A DNA stretch of 64,000 nucleotides from Halanaerobium saccharolyticum (GCF_004362045.1 NZ_SNWX01000006.1:62001-126000), one strand, 5' to 3'. Shown: positions 49,676-58,835, counted from the first letter of the stretch. The notes: generated by a model not told the origin, from the sequence alone. Numbers and translations are program-made.

Positions 49676-49912
49676 ATGCTGCCCTCTAAAACAAAGGGGT
49701 TGTTAAATGTGTTTGATCCACCAGATCGTATAGAACAATATCTTAGAATTAATTTTCCTGAACATGTGAACGGATATAAGCAAGGTTGGTTGAAAGTGGA
49801 AAGAGTTGATCTAGAAAAAGATGGTCAAAATTTCTTTGTCAGTGAATGCTTTCACCTCTACACTAGAGAAGATAAATACAGCGAATGGGAATTATTTGGA
49901 ACTGTAATTTAG
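49676..49912 (+). CDS. 78-residue phage protein, unknown, with occluded ribosome site
   Basis: Begins MLPSKTKGLLNVFDPPDRIE with GAGGGTGG at 49661-49668. That site can pair with CCCTCT at 49681-49686, just inside the gene, forming AGAGGG/CCCTCT around the start codon. Soluble, mixed alpha/beta; no family recognised. Followed by a G-quadruplex-like tract. Confidence 0.55.
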   Translation: MLPSKTKGLLNVFDPPDRIEQYLRINFPEHVNGYKQGWLKVERVDLEKDGQNFFVSECFHLYTREDKYSEWELFGTVI

Positions 49913-49917
49913 TGAGA

Positions 49918-49947
49918 GGGGAGAGGGGGACTATAGGGGGAGTGGGG
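49918..49947 (+). other. G-quadruplex-forming motif upstream of terminase
   Basis: Four G-tracts, GGGG (49918-49921), GGGGG (49925-49929), GGGGG (49936-49940) and GGGG (49944-49947), with loops of 3, 6 and 3 bases, in an otherwise A/T-rich stretch. It sits on the coding strand between the 78-residue gene and the small terminase gene. Possible roles are a packaging-site signal, transcription pause or RNA structure. The rest of the gap to 50030 is A/T-rich without signals. Confidence 0.7.
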
Positions 49948-50030
49948 AGAGCAGGTTAGTTATATATTTATTTAAAAGTAATAGAGAATAATTATTATTT
50001 AAATTTATAAAGTAATAGGAGGTGTTGTCA

Positions 50031-50591
50031 GTGAAAACTTTGAGATGTATTGGTTTGAAAAATGATGGAAGCAGATGTACCAGAGAAAAAGAATTTGATG
50101 ATGATCAAGCTCCAAAAGAATGGAGATGCTGGCAGCATCCAATAGAAAAAAATAAAGATTCTAGTTTAACAGAAAAACAGAAAGCTTTTGCTGATGAATA
50201 TATTATCTCAATAAATGCAACTGATGCAGCAATAAAAGCCGGTTATAGTGAAAATAGTGCTTATTCAATTGGAAACGAAAACCTGAAAAAACCTGAGATT
50301 AAAAATTATATAGAAAAAAGGCTCGAAGAAAAAGAAGAGGCCAGGGTAGCCACCCAGGATGAAGTTCTTGAGTACCTGACCAAAGTAATGAGAGGGGAAG
50401 TTGAAGAAGAGACAGTGGTAACTGAGAATATTGGTGACTACATGAGTGAAGCTAGAGTTGTCTCAAAGAAGGTTGGCCCTAAAGATAGAAATAAAGCAGC
50501 TGAGCTTTTAGGTAAAAGATACTCACTTTTCAAAGATAACATAGACATAGATCTGCAAGGTGGAATTCAAATAATAGATGATATTGAGTAG
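50031..50591 (+). CDS. terS: Terminase small subunit with N-terminal zinc finger
   Basis: A 186-residue DNA-recognition subunit of the packaging motor. Residues 60-150 are Terminase_2-like (LTEKQKAFADEYIISINATDAAIKAGYS, then AYSIGNENLKKPEIKNYI). In front, C-x8-C (RCIGLKNDGSRC) and CWQH form a CCCH-type finger similar to those seen in some phage proteins. AGGAGGT at 50017-50023 selects GTG 50031 rather than 50022. The pac/cos site is likely near this gene. Confidence 0.85.
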   Translation: MKTLRCIGLKNDGSRCTREKEFDDDQAPKEWRCWQHPIEKNKDSSLTEKQKAFADEYIISINATDAAIKAGYSENSAYSIGNENLKKPEIKNYIEKRLEEKEEARVATQDEVLEYLTKVMRGEVEEETVVTENIGDYMSEARVVSKKVGPKDRNKAAELLGKRYSLFKDNIDIDLQGGIQIIDDIE

Positions 50592-50598
50592 TGATAAT

Positions 50599-51864
50599 AT
50601 GCAAAAGCAAACTAAACTTAGTGATCATGTTATACCGAAGTTTCATGATTTTTGGAAAGCTACCAAAAAAGATAAATATTTATATTATGTTTTAAAGGGT
50701 GGGAGATCATCTGCTAAATCGTCTCATATTGCTCTCAATAGAATCGTGGCCACAATTAAGAATCCGGTAAATGGTCTTGCTATTAGAAAACACGCTAAAT
50801 ATATGAGAGAGTCAATTTTTACTGAGTTTAAATGGGCTGCAAGGTTATTGAATGTTGATCATTATTTTAAATTTCAAGTAAGTCCAATGCAAATCATTTA
50901 CAGGCCCAGAGGAAATAAAATATTATTTGCAGGTGCTGACGATCCAACAAGAATTAAATCTCTTTCTACTGAAGAATATCCATACACTTGGCTTTGGATT
51001 GAAGAGTTAGCCGAATTTAAAACAGAAGATGAAATAGCAACCATAGAAGACTCTATAGTCAGAGAAGAAACAGGCTTTGATTATAAAGTCTTTTATTCTT
51101 ATAACCCACCAAAAAGAAAGACTAATTGGTGCAATAAAAAGTTTAATAGTGTTACTTTGCCGGAAATTTATTATGTTCACCATTCAGATTATAGAGACAA
51201 CCCTTTTATAGCAAAGCAAACTTTGCAAAAAATAAATATTTTAAAAGAAGAAAACGATAGAAAGTATAGGCATACCTGGTTAGGTGAACCGATAGGGTCT
51301 GGGGTTGTTCCTTTTGAAAACCTTGAATTCAGAAAGATAAGCGATGAAGAAATAAAAAGGTTTGATAATCACAAACAGGGTATTGACTGGGGTTATGGAG
51401 CGGACCCAACTACTTTTGTTCGCTGGCATTATGACAGCAAAAGGAAAATTATTTATGCAATTGATGAAAAATATCAAATAAAACTAAAAATCGAAGACTT
51501 GGCAAATTGGATGATAAATAAAAAGTATCATAATCATATGAGTATTGCAGATAGTGCTGAACCCAGAAGTATTGCTCAATTAAAAGATTATGGGATAAAA
51601 GTAAAGGGTGCTGAAAAAGGACCAGGGTCTGTTGAACATGGTGAAAAATGGTTAGATGAATTAAATGCGATTGTTATTGATCCTAAAAGAACCCCTAATA
51701 TAGCAAGAGAATTTGAAAATATAGATTACCAGGTTGATAGAGATGGAAATATCAAAAATAAATTAATAGATAAAGATAATCATACTATTGACCCTACAAG
51801 ATATGCTCATGAAGACGATATGATAGTTACCGGAAAAGGTATTTATTCAGCTTATTCAAGTTAA
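50599..51864 (+). CDS. terL: Terminase large subunit
   Basis: Packaging ATPase and nuclease of about 421 residues (Terminase_3/PBSX-type). Walker A GGRSSAKSSH is near residue 40 and Walker B-like YTWLWIEELAEF near 135. The nuclease domain starts near 255 with GIDWGYGADPTTFVRW and contains SIADSAEPRSIAQLK and the C-terminal HTIDPTRYAHEDDMI. ATG 50599 is chosen; ATG 50578 inside terS is possible but poorly placed. Confidence 0.92.
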   Translation: MQKQTKLSDHVIPKFHDFWKATKKDKYLYYVLKGGRSSAKSSHIALNRIVATIKNPVNGLAIRKHAKYMRESIFTEFKWAARLLNVDHYFKFQVSPMQIIYRPRGNKILFAGADDPTRIKSLSTEEYPYTWLWIEELAEFKTEDEIATIEDSIVREETGFDYKVFYSYNPPKRKTNWCNKKFNSVTLPEIYYVHHSDYRDNPFIAKQTLQKINILKEENDRKYRHTWLGEPIGSGVVPFENLEFRKISDEEIKRFDNHKQGIDWGYGADPTTFVRWHYDSKRKIIYAIDEKYQIKLKIEDLANWMINKKYHNHMSIADSAEPRSIAQLKDYGIKVKGAEKGPGSVEHGEKWLDELNAIVIDPKRTPNIAREFENIDYQVDRDGNIKNKLIDKDNHTIDPTRYAHEDDMIVTGKGIYSAYSS

Positions 51865-51879
51865 TGGAGGTGATACACT

Positions 51880-53220
51880 TTGGCAGAAAAAGGAGTTTAT
51901 AACGTATTAAGACAGGATTTCATGCACTCTCAAAATCCTAACAGTTCCAAAGGTAAATTACTGGGGCCAAATGGTGATCCACTTACTCAACAGAGACCAA
52001 ATGAAGGACCACCACTCTCTAATAAAGAAATAACAGCTCTGTATAAAAGCAATCGTATCTTTCAGAACATTGTAGATATACCAGCTGAGGATATGACAAG
52101 GGAATGGATATCAATAGAAGCCGACAAAAAGGTTAAGGAAGCTATTGAAAATAAACTGACTGAATTAAATGCTCAGCCTAAAATGCAGGATATGTGCAAA
52201 TACGAAAGGTTGAGAGGTGATGGTTTCTGCAGTATTGGAGCCAGACAGGCCGGCGAATTGGAGCTTGAAGAGGAGCTAAACCCTAAGCAGCTGATTGATA
52301 TTGATTATATTCACGCTTTTTCAGGAAATAAAATACATGACACTGATATTAATGAGGATATGTTCTCTCCGGAGTACGGAGATATTGAAAAGTTTAAGAT
52401 ATCTGGTGTTGGTGGCCAGGGAGAAAGAAAAATCCATAAATCAAGGCTATTGCATCTGCAGGTTAGAACTGTAGAGGATGAGGCAATGGGAATTCCGCTT
52501 ATACAGTCAATATTTGACCCGTTAACTATTTTTGATAATGCAGCATGGTCAGTTGGCCAGTTGCTTTATTCTTTGGTCTTTAAGGTCCTTAAATCAGATG
52601 GAGTCGATATAACAGACACTGAAACCAGGCAGAAAGTACAGAGTCAGCTCGAATTTGAGTTTAATACTCTTTCACTTGCACTAATTGGCCCAGAGGATGA
52701 GTTAGAATTTAAAAGTCCTACAGGTTCATTATCTAGTTTAAAAGATATGCTTGATTTTGTCTGGGACTATTTAGCCGGTGCTGCAAGAATGCCTAAGAGT
52801 CATATCATGGGCCAGCAGCAGGGTACAATTACGGGAGGACAGTTTGACAGCTTAAATTATTATGCAAGAATTGCTGGACTCCAGGAGAACTATTTAAGGC
52901 CGTTGATAGAACAGCTAATTAATCTGTTGTTTTGGGCTAAAGACAGCGGAGTTGGCAGTGGACGAACTGATCCAGACGGTAAATACTCAATTTCTTTCAA
53001 TCCACTTTGGAAGCTAGACAAAGAAACTGATGCTAATATTAGAAAGACAGTCGCTGAGACTGATGCAATATACATCAAAAATCAAGTTTATACAGCTGAT
53101 GAGATAAGAGAAGAGCGGACCAGTAAAAGCAGTTTGATGGAAAAGTTAGACATGTCAGATGAAGAAACAATAGAGCTGGCCCACAGAGTGAAGGAGGCAC
53201 ATGAAAATGCCACTTCCTAG
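51880..53220 (+). CDS. Portal protein (DUF1073 / Phage_portal_3 type)
   Basis: 446 residues. It forms the dodecameric DNA gate. The DUF1073 pattern is visible: NRIFQNIVDIPAEDMTREWI, RLRGDGFCSIGAR, HKSRLLHLQVRTV, DMLDFVWDYLAGAARMPKSH and the C-terminal YYARIAGLQENYLRPLIEQ. TTG 51880 lies after GGAGGTGAT. It overlaps the head gene by 20 bases. Confidence 0.86.
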   Translation: MAEKGVYNVLRQDFMHSQNPNSSKGKLLGPNGDPLTQQRPNEGPPLSNKEITALYKSNRIFQNIVDIPAEDMTREWISIEADKKVKEAIENKLTELNAQPKMQDMCKYERLRGDGFCSIGARQAGELELEEELNPKQLIDIDYIHAFSGNKIHDTDINEDMFSPEYGDIEKFKISGVGGQGERKIHKSRLLHLQVRTVEDEAMGIPLIQSIFDPLTIFDNAAWSVGQLLYSLVFKVLKSDGVDITDTETRQKVQSQLEFEFNTLSLALIGPEDELEFKSPTGSLSSLKDMLDFVWDYLAGAARMPKSHIMGQQQGTITGGQFDSLNYYARIAGLQENYLRPLIEQLINLLFWAKDSGVGSGRTDPDGKYSISFNPLWKLDKETDANIRKTVAETDAIYIKNQVYTADEIREERTSKSSLMEKLDMSDEETIELAHRVKEAHENATS

Positions 53221-53992
53221 AATACTTTTTCCAGCTAATCATGCAGTTGATTATTATGAAGACCTGCAGGATATAATCGAAAAAATGAATAATGATGTCA
53301 TGGATTTTGTTGATAGGAAAGTCACTCCATATTTACGGAGGAATGACTCTTATAAAAAAGACAGCGAAATGGATGACATAATACAAGGCCTTGAGGAGCT
53401 GAAAGAATCAGCTATTACTCGGGCCTTTTCTGATGCAACAGCAAAAAAGTTAGCTGACAAATTCTCTAAAAGAGTTAAAAATCACACCAATAACGAGGTT
53501 AAAGAACAGATCAGATCAGTTATTGGAATGGATCCTCTCAAAAGAAACCAGCAATTAGAGGATGCAGTAAAGGCTGCAGTATCTGAAAATGTTAGTTTAA
53601 TTAAATCAATTCCGGAAGAGTACCATAAACAGCTGGATACTATTGTGCTGCAGGGGGTGAGATCCGGAGAGAGTATAGACGATATCAAAGATAATATACA
53701 GGATATCTATAAAAAAACAGATAGCAGAGCTAAATTTATTGCAAGAGACCAGGCAGGTAGTATGCTGGGTGACTTTACAAAAATAAGGCACCAGGAGCTC
53801 GGACTTAAAGAGTTCATCTGGAGGGATTCAGATGATATTAGGGTCCGGGATGAACATGAAGCATTAAACGGGCATAAATTTACCTGGGAAGAAGGGGCCA
53901 ATGGTCTTTTCCCGGGCAAGGATTATAACTGTCGCTGTACTGCTGAAATTGTTGAACAAGAATTGGAGCAAATGTTTGGAAGAGCAGCATAG
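53201..53992 (+). CDS. MuF/SPP1 gp7-like minor head protein
   Basis: A 263-residue protein with a helical N-terminal region and a C-terminal phage Mu F-type domain: ARFIARDQAGSMLGDFTKIR, then FIWRDSDDIRVRDEHEALNG, FPGKDYNCRCTAEIV. Usually a few copies bind the portal and are injected or aid assembly. AAGGAGG precedes ATG 53201. Confidence 0.85.
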   Translation: MKMPLPRILFPANHAVDYYEDLQDIIEKMNNDVMDFVDRKVTPYLRRNDSYKKDSEMDDIIQGLEELKESAITRAFSDATAKKLADKFSKRVKNHTNNEVKEQIRSVIGMDPLKRNQQLEDAVKAAVSENVSLIKSIPEEYHKQLDTIVLQGVRSGESIDDIKDNIQDIYKKTDSRAKFIARDQAGSMLGDFTKIRHQELGLKEFIWRDSDDIRVRDEHEALNGHKFTWEEGANGLFPGKDYNCRCTAEIVEQELEQMFGRAA

Positions 53993-54009
53993 AAAGGGGG
54001 TGATTACAG

Positions 54010-55140
54010 ATGCCAAAGAGGTTTGATGTGATAGGAATTAACAATCTTAATAAAAATTCATCTGGCTTTCTTACTTATGACCTTGTGGCTGCACAAACTG
54101 GAGTTTTCCCTTATTTAGACCCAGAGACAGGAGATATAGTCTATGAATTAAAGCATCCTGATGATCTGTTAACTGAAGAGGTTTTAGGTCAATTAAAAAA
54201 CTTACCAGTTACTGACGATCACCCCTGGGAGCTGGTCAATCCGGACAACTCGAAAGAGCTGGTTAAAGGAATGACATCAGATACAGCTCGAATAGTTGGA
54301 GAAAAGTTAACCGGCAGAGCAACAGTATTTGATTCAGGTTTAATCGGTAAAGTTCTCAATGGCAACAAAAAGGAATGCAGCTTAGGTTTTGAGTGTGAAA
54401 TTGTTGAAGAATCAGGAACGTATCAGGGCCAGAAATACGATCGCAGACAGACCAACTTTAATTTAAACCACCTGGCAATGGTTGAAAAAGGACGTTGCGG
54501 ACCTGATTGCAGTGCCAGATTGGACTCAAAAGATTATGCCTATCAGGTCAGAAAAGACAGCGATATTTTGAATGATAAGTCAAAGAAGAAGCAAAACAAA
54601 AGGAGTGATCAGAAATTGAAAACTATTAAATTAGACGGTAAAGAGTTTGAAGTAGCTGAAGAAGTTGCAAGCAGAATTGATACTTTAAAATCTGAAAATG
54701 AAGAACTGACTAAAAATGTTGGCCAGTTAGAAGGTAAGTTAGATGGTAAAGATGATCAGGTTTCTAACCTGCAAAAGAAAGTTGATGAATTGGAGGGCAA
54801 TCAGTTATCTGATAAGAAAATTGATGAAGCCGTCAGTGAAAGACTTGAACTTCTGAAGAAAGCTGACAAGTTTTTGGATGAAGATTATGAGGTTGAAGGC
54901 AAATCTGATAAAGAAATCAAAATCGACTGCATCAAAGCTGTTAATGAAAAGTTTGACGGCGAAGATAGACCAGACGAATACATTGAAGCTCGTTTTGATG
55001 TATTAAGTGAAATGCTGGATGAAGGTCAGGGCAGCTATGGAGATAAAAATCTTAAGTTTAAGAAAAAAGACTCCAGCTCCCGCAGTGACGCTATTGAGAA
55101 AAAGCGTCAAAAAAGATTAAACATGAGAGGTGATGAATAA
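54010..55140 (+). CDS. DUF2213 prohead protease/scaffold-like protein
   Basis: A 376-residue protein. The N-terminal DUF2213 domain (1-175, with TYDLVAAQTGVFPY, PVTDDHPWELVN, KKECSLGFECEI and NHLAMVEKGRCG) resembles phage prohead proteases. The C-terminal half is a charged coiled coil (KSENEELTKNVGQLEGKLDG), suited to scaffolding. AAGGGGGTG sets the ATG. The fusion of protease-like and scaffold-like parts is common for this capsid type. Confidence 0.75.
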   Translation: MPKRFDVIGINNLNKNSSGFLTYDLVAAQTGVFPYLDPETGDIVYELKHPDDLLTEEVLGQLKNLPVTDDHPWELVNPDNSKELVKGMTSDTARIVGEKLTGRATVFDSGLIGKVLNGNKKECSLGFECEIVEESGTYQGQKYDRRQTNFNLNHLAMVEKGRCGPDCSARLDSKDYAYQVRKDSDILNDKSKKKQNKRSDQKLKTIKLDGKEFEVAEEVASRIDTLKSENEELTKNVGQLEGKLDGKDDQVSNLQKKVDELEGNQLSDKKIDEAVSERLELLKKADKFLDEDYEVEGKSDKEIKIDCIKAVNEKFDGEDRPDEYIEARFDVLSEMLDEGQGSYGDKNLKFKKKDSSSRSDAIEKKRQKRLNMRGDE

Positions 55141-55616
55141 TGGATGCTAAATTAAATGCAGGTCAATTAGCAACAGGAAGAAGCGGACACGCTGATTCAA
55201 TGGCAGGCGAAGGTGATATTCCTTTCGGTACTGCTGTTAAATATGGTACTGATCCAGAAAAACAGGTTGCTGCTTGGGATGGAAGTGCTGCAGCTGATGT
55301 CTTAGCTGGAATTGCTCAATATTCTGTAGGTGGTGACTTAGATAACTCTAAATATGCAGATGGTGACAGTGTTACTGTTGCCAGAAAAGCAGTGATGTGG
55401 GTTAAGTTATCCGATTCTGCAGCTGATGTAACTAGAGGCGATAAAGTAGCCGTCAGAGATGATGGTTTATTTGATAAAGCACCACTAACTGAAGCAACTA
55501 ATGGTGTGTATGGTGTTGAAATTGAGGATGCAGAGTTCAAATCAGCCGGATCTGCCGGTGATGTTGTCAAGGTAGAGTTTAACTTACCTTCTCAGACAAC
55601 TACTAAACAACTTTAA
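55140..55616 (+). CDS. Capsid decoration-like structural protein (DUF2190-like)
   Basis: A 158-residue beta-rich protein with LNAGQLATGRSGHADSMAGE, FGTAVKYG, ADVLAGIAQYSVGG and GDKVAVRDDGLF, which resembles trimeric decoration (head-stabilising) proteins. It starts in the last base of the DUF2213 gene (TAATG). Family assignment is tentative. Confidence 0.65.
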   Translation: MDAKLNAGQLATGRSGHADSMAGEGDIPFGTAVKYGTDPEKQVAAWDGSAAADVLAGIAQYSVGGDLDNSKYADGDSVTVARKAVMWVKLSDSAADVTRGDKVAVRDDGLFDKAPLTEATNGVYGVEIEDAEFKSAGSAGDVVKVEFNLPSQTTTKQL

Positions 55617-55633
55617 GGAGAGGTGATTAAATA

Positions 55634-56554
55634 ATGAAAGACTTAGGATCTGGCGTTACTAGACAGGACGCTTTACTAACTAATGATGACTTAGATGCAA
55701 TTGATAATACTGTATATGAAGCCAAAGAAAGAGAATTAACTGCCAGAACAATGGTGGGTTTGAAAACTGACATCCCGGAAGGTGCAGAAACCTATAGTTA
55801 CGATAAGGTAACTAAAAAAGGTGCTGCTAAAATATTTGCTTATGGTGCAGATGATGTACCTTTAGTAGATGCAGATATTGAAAGACACCACCAGGGTATT
55901 TATGGTATCGTAGTAGGATTTACTATTGACCTTCAGGAAAAGAGAGCTGCAAAGATGGCTAATAGACCAGTTGAAACTACTAAGGCTACTGCAGCTAGAA
56001 GAGCTATTTCTGAAAGAGAAAATGACTTTTTCTTCTCTGGCTCTACTGAGCATAATGCAGAAGGCCTGACTAACTTTACTGGTATTCAGACTTACACTGT
56101 TGCTCAAAATAGTGGTGCAACATCTACAAACTGGAAAGATAAAACAGGCGAAGAAATAGTTGAAGATATCAGACAAGCCAAAAAGAAAGTTAATCTAAAG
56201 CCTGGAATGGCTGCTGATACTTTAGCAATTCCAGATGATCAGTACGAGGACTTAGACAGACCATTTAATTCTGACAATCCTCAGCTAACTATCCGCAGAT
56301 ATCTTGAAAATCAAGGCTGGTTTGACAGAATTATTTCTGTACCAGAGCTTGCAGGAAAAGGAGATAGTGGCACTGACTGCTTTATGGTTTATGATAGTTC
56401 TCCAGATGTAGTTGAAATGGGGCTACCGTTAGACATCTATAGACATGCTCCATATAACAAGGAAAACCTTAGTTCGCAGGTTAACCTTGAAGAAAGAACT
56501 GCTGGGGCTATTGTTAGATATCCACTCGGAATCTGCAGAGCTGACGGAATTTAA
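55634..56554 (+). CDS. Major capsid protein (DUF2184-like)
   Basis: 306 residues. Features are GSGVTRQDALLTNDDLDAID, AKERELTARTMVGLKTDIP, a WVGF-like strand GIVVGFTIDLQE and ARRAISERENDFFFSGSTEH, with a C-terminal RTAGAIVRYPLGICRADGI. The position after the decoration gene and the HK97-like pattern support a capsid role. Expected to be the most abundant virion protein. Confidence 0.82.
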   Translation: MKDLGSGVTRQDALLTNDDLDAIDNTVYEAKERELTARTMVGLKTDIPEGAETYSYDKVTKKGAAKIFAYGADDVPLVDADIERHHQGIYGIVVGFTIDLQEKRAAKMANRPVETTKATAARRAISERENDFFFSGSTEHNAEGLTNFTGIQTYTVAQNSGATSTNWKDKTGEEIVEDIRQAKKKVNLKPGMAADTLAIPDDQYEDLDRPFNSDNPQLTIRRYLENQGWFDRIISVPELAGKGDSGTDCFMVYDSSPDVVEMGLPLDIYRHAPYNKENLSSQVNLEERTAGAIVRYPLGICRADGI

Positions 56555-56584
56555 GAATTAATAAAAAAATGAGGAGGTAATTGT

Positions 56585-56929
56585 ATGTTAACGATAATTA
56601 ACCATTTCGCTCAAATTAAACATGTTGGAAATGTATCGTTGAATATTGGCCCGAATGAAGTTGAGGATGAAGACTGGGAAGCTGTAAAGACTCATCCAAT
56701 AGTAAAAGGTTGGGTGAAAGAAGGTAAGGTAGAGGTTAAAGACGGCACAATTGAAGATTTGTCAGAAATTACTCCAGTTGATAAAGCTGTTGAGCTCGTT
56801 GAAACAACAATGGATAAAGAAAAGCTTTTAAAGTGGGCTGAGACTGATGATAGAAAGACCACTCAAAAAGCTATTGAAGATCAGATTGCTTACTTAGAAG
56901 ATGATGGTAAAGATAAAGGCGATGAGTAA
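56585..56929 (+). CDS. Phage head/connector-region protein, unknown
   Basis: A 114-residue acidic protein, first half beta-rich (FAQIKHVGNVSLNIGPNEV), second half helical (DKAVELVETTMDKEKLLKWA). Starts behind GAGGAGG. Such genes follow the capsid gene in many phages and may be head-tail linkers. Not certain. Confidence 0.52.
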   Translation: MLTIINHFAQIKHVGNVSLNIGPNEVEDEDWEAVKTHPIVKGWVKEGKVEVKDGTIEDLSEITPVDKAVELVETTMDKEKLLKWAETDDRKTTQKAIEDQIAYLEDDGKDKGDE

Positions 56930-56931
56930 TC

Positions 56932-57267
56932 ATGCCTCAAACTACTGTATCTAAGGTGAGGAGTATTGCTTCTCACCTTTCTAAGTTATCTGATCAATCT
57001 ATTGAGCTTTACATTGAGGATGCAGTTTTAGAGCTTGAAGACTGGGAATATGATGATAAATACCAGGAGAAAATGGAAAGATACATGGCTGCTCATTTTG
57101 CCACTTTAGATCATCCGAAAGCAATCAGTGAAGCAGTTAAGGGCTTAGGTTCTAAAGATTATGCTAATAAAACAGGAACCGAAGGTTTGGAAATCACCGA
57201 ATACGGTAAAGAGCTTTTAAGGATTATGAAAAAGAGCCAGGGACCAACATTCATGGTGTTTTCATAA
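56932..57267 (+). CDS. Head-tail connector protein (DUF4054-like)
   Basis: A 111-residue helical protein (VRSIASHLSKLSDQSIELYIEDAVLELE ... ERYMAAHFATLDHP) matching small connector proteins of the gp6/DUF4054 type. Its TAA overlaps the next ATG. Confidence 0.65.
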   Translation: MPQTTVSKVRSIASHLSKLSDQSIELYIEDAVLELEDWEYDDKYQEKMERYMAAHFATLDHPKAISEAVKGLGSKDYANKTGTEGLEITEYGKELLRIMKKSQGPTFMVFS

Positions 57268-57881
57268 TGGCAAAGCTAAAAATTACTGATAATAACAATA
57301 TGCCTAATTTAATTGAAGAAATTAATAAACTTAAGAATTCTAAGATTGAAGTTGGTGTATTTGGTGGCAAAGACTCTCAAATACTAATGATTGCCAGAGT
57401 GCATGAGTTCGGTGTGACAATAACACCTAAAAAAGCGAAAGCTCTTACAATACCCCTTAATGAAGAGGCGGCTGGTAAAAGTGCAAGAGACTTTGATAAT
57501 TTGTTCCTTTTGGATCCTGATGATGATGGTGATGGAATACTGGCCATGGAAGTAGGAGATGATATAAGGCCTATGTATGCTCTCGTTAAAAAGGTTGAGA
57601 TTCCAGAGAGGTCATATATCAGGGAAGGTTTCGACAAGAATGTTAGGAAAATACAAAAGCATACTGAACAAGCAATAAGGGCTGTAATAGCGGGTAGAAT
57701 GACTGCTAATAAAGCCCTTAATTTGTTGGGTGCTGAGTTTGCTTCTTTCATTCGTAAATATATGGTCGAATTAAAGTCTCCTCCTAACTCAGCAGTAACT
57801 CAAAAGAACAAAAAGGGTGCTAATAACCCGTTAATTGATTCGGGTAGGCTAAGACAGTCAATAACTTATAGAGTGAGGTGA
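57267..57881 (+). CDS. Tail-completion protein (HK97 gp10/Mu gpG-like)
   Basis: A 204-residue protein: VGVFGGKDSQILMIARVHEFGVTI and VEIPERSYIREGFDKN with a C-terminal PLIDSGRLRQSITYRVR are typical of HK97-gp10/virion morphogenesis proteins. Acts at the head-tail joint. Confidence 0.75.
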   Translation: MAKLKITDNNNMPNLIEEINKLKNSKIEVGVFGGKDSQILMIARVHEFGVTITPKKAKALTIPLNEEAAGKSARDFDNLFLLDPDDDGDGILAMEVGDDIRPMYALVKKVEIPERSYIREGFDKNVRKIQKHTEQAIRAVIAGRMTANKALNLLGAEFASFIRKYMVELKSPPNSAVTQKNKKGANNPLIDSGRLRQSITYRVR

Positions 57882-57885
57882 TAAC

Positions 57886-58263
57886 GTGGATTTTTCAGGA
57901 TTTATAAGAGATTATTTAACTCCTGTCACTTTGAAAAGAGGTGGCAAAAAGTTTGTGAATGGTGAATATGTTGATGATGGTGATGCAGATGAATATACCA
58001 CAGACATAGCAGTAATTCACTTAACACCAGAGGAGCTTAACGAATATGATGGTGGCTTTTACACTATCCAGGACTTAAAGTTATTCGTCCCGGAAGATAA
58101 CACTGGTGCTAATACTGAAACTGATGAAGAAATTTCTTTGATTCCAAAAGAGGGAGACATTATTCGCTTTCAAAACAATGATTTTGAAGTGCAAAATCCA
58201 CAAAATAACACTCACTTATCTGATTTCCATAAGTTTTTGGCTAAAAAGGTTGTGGTTAAATGA
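57886..58263 (+). CDS. Head-closure-like minor structural protein
   Basis: 125 residues from GTG 57886, beta-rich (FIRDYLTPVTLKRGGKKFVNG to FLAKKVVVK), with a central acidic loop. The order suggests a stopper/head-closure protein. Overlaps the next gene by 4 bases. Confidence 0.5.
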   Translation: MDFSGFIRDYLTPVTLKRGGKKFVNGEYVDDGDADEYTTDIAVIHLTPEELNEYDGGFYTIQDLKLFVPEDNTGANTETDEEISLIPKEGDIIRFQNNDFEVQNPQNNTHLSDFHKFLAKKVVVK

Positions 58264-58817
58264 TAGATTTATACACTTTTAGGACCAATCTGCAGCCAGA
58301 AATAAAGAGTTATTCAGGGATTCCGCAGCTTATTAGAGCTGATCAGGATGTTAAGTCCGAAGATTTAATTTATCCGAGAATAACTTATAAAATGTCTTCT
58401 CCTTACGATATAAACGGGAATGCTCAGTCAATGTTCATAAAAAAAGAAGTGGTTCAGAGTGATGATCCTAATTTTGATGAGGATATCGAATACTCTTATT
58501 ACTCAAATCCGAGAGTGACGATATCATTTAACGCTTTTGGCAAAGATGTGAGCCAATACATTTCAAAATTAATTGAGTGGTTTAGAATACCTAAACTGGG
58601 CCAGCGATTTCTTGATCAGTATGATGTGGTGATTATCAATGTAACAAATATGCAGGACAGGACCACTTATTTACAGACTGATTATGAAGATAGAAAAGGT
58701 TTTGATGTAGTTCTGCAGTTTAATGATGAAGTTAAGATAATTGAAAAGACATTCGAAGAGGTTGAACTTGAAGTAGAATTTTCTGATGATGAAGATATTT
58801 TAGACGTAAATTTATAA
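58260..58817 (+). CDS. Neck/tail terminator protein (gp12-like)
   Basis: A 185-residue protein with IDLYTFRTNLQPEIKSYSGI, PRITYKMSSPYDINGNAQ, a conserved Trp/Tyr-rich stretch YYSNPRVTISFNAFGKDVS and an acidic end. The pattern matches the neck terminator proteins found between connector and sheath genes. Confidence 0.68.
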   Translation: MIDLYTFRTNLQPEIKSYSGIPQLIRADQDVKSEDLIYPRITYKMSSPYDINGNAQSMFIKKEVVQSDDPNFDEDIEYSYYSNPRVTISFNAFGKDVSQYISKLIEWFRIPKLGQRFLDQYDVVIINVTNMQDRTTYLQTDYEDRKGFDVVLQFNDEVKIIEKTFEEVELEVEFSDDEDILDVNL

Positions 58818-58835
58818 AGAGGGAGTGATCTTTAA

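Noticed and set aside
52890-53078. Leftward frames opposite structural genes (for example 52890-53078, 55862-56176, 57377-57751, 59471-59722)
   Set aside because: All are antisense shadows of recognisable phage structural genes, without ribosome sites or promoters.
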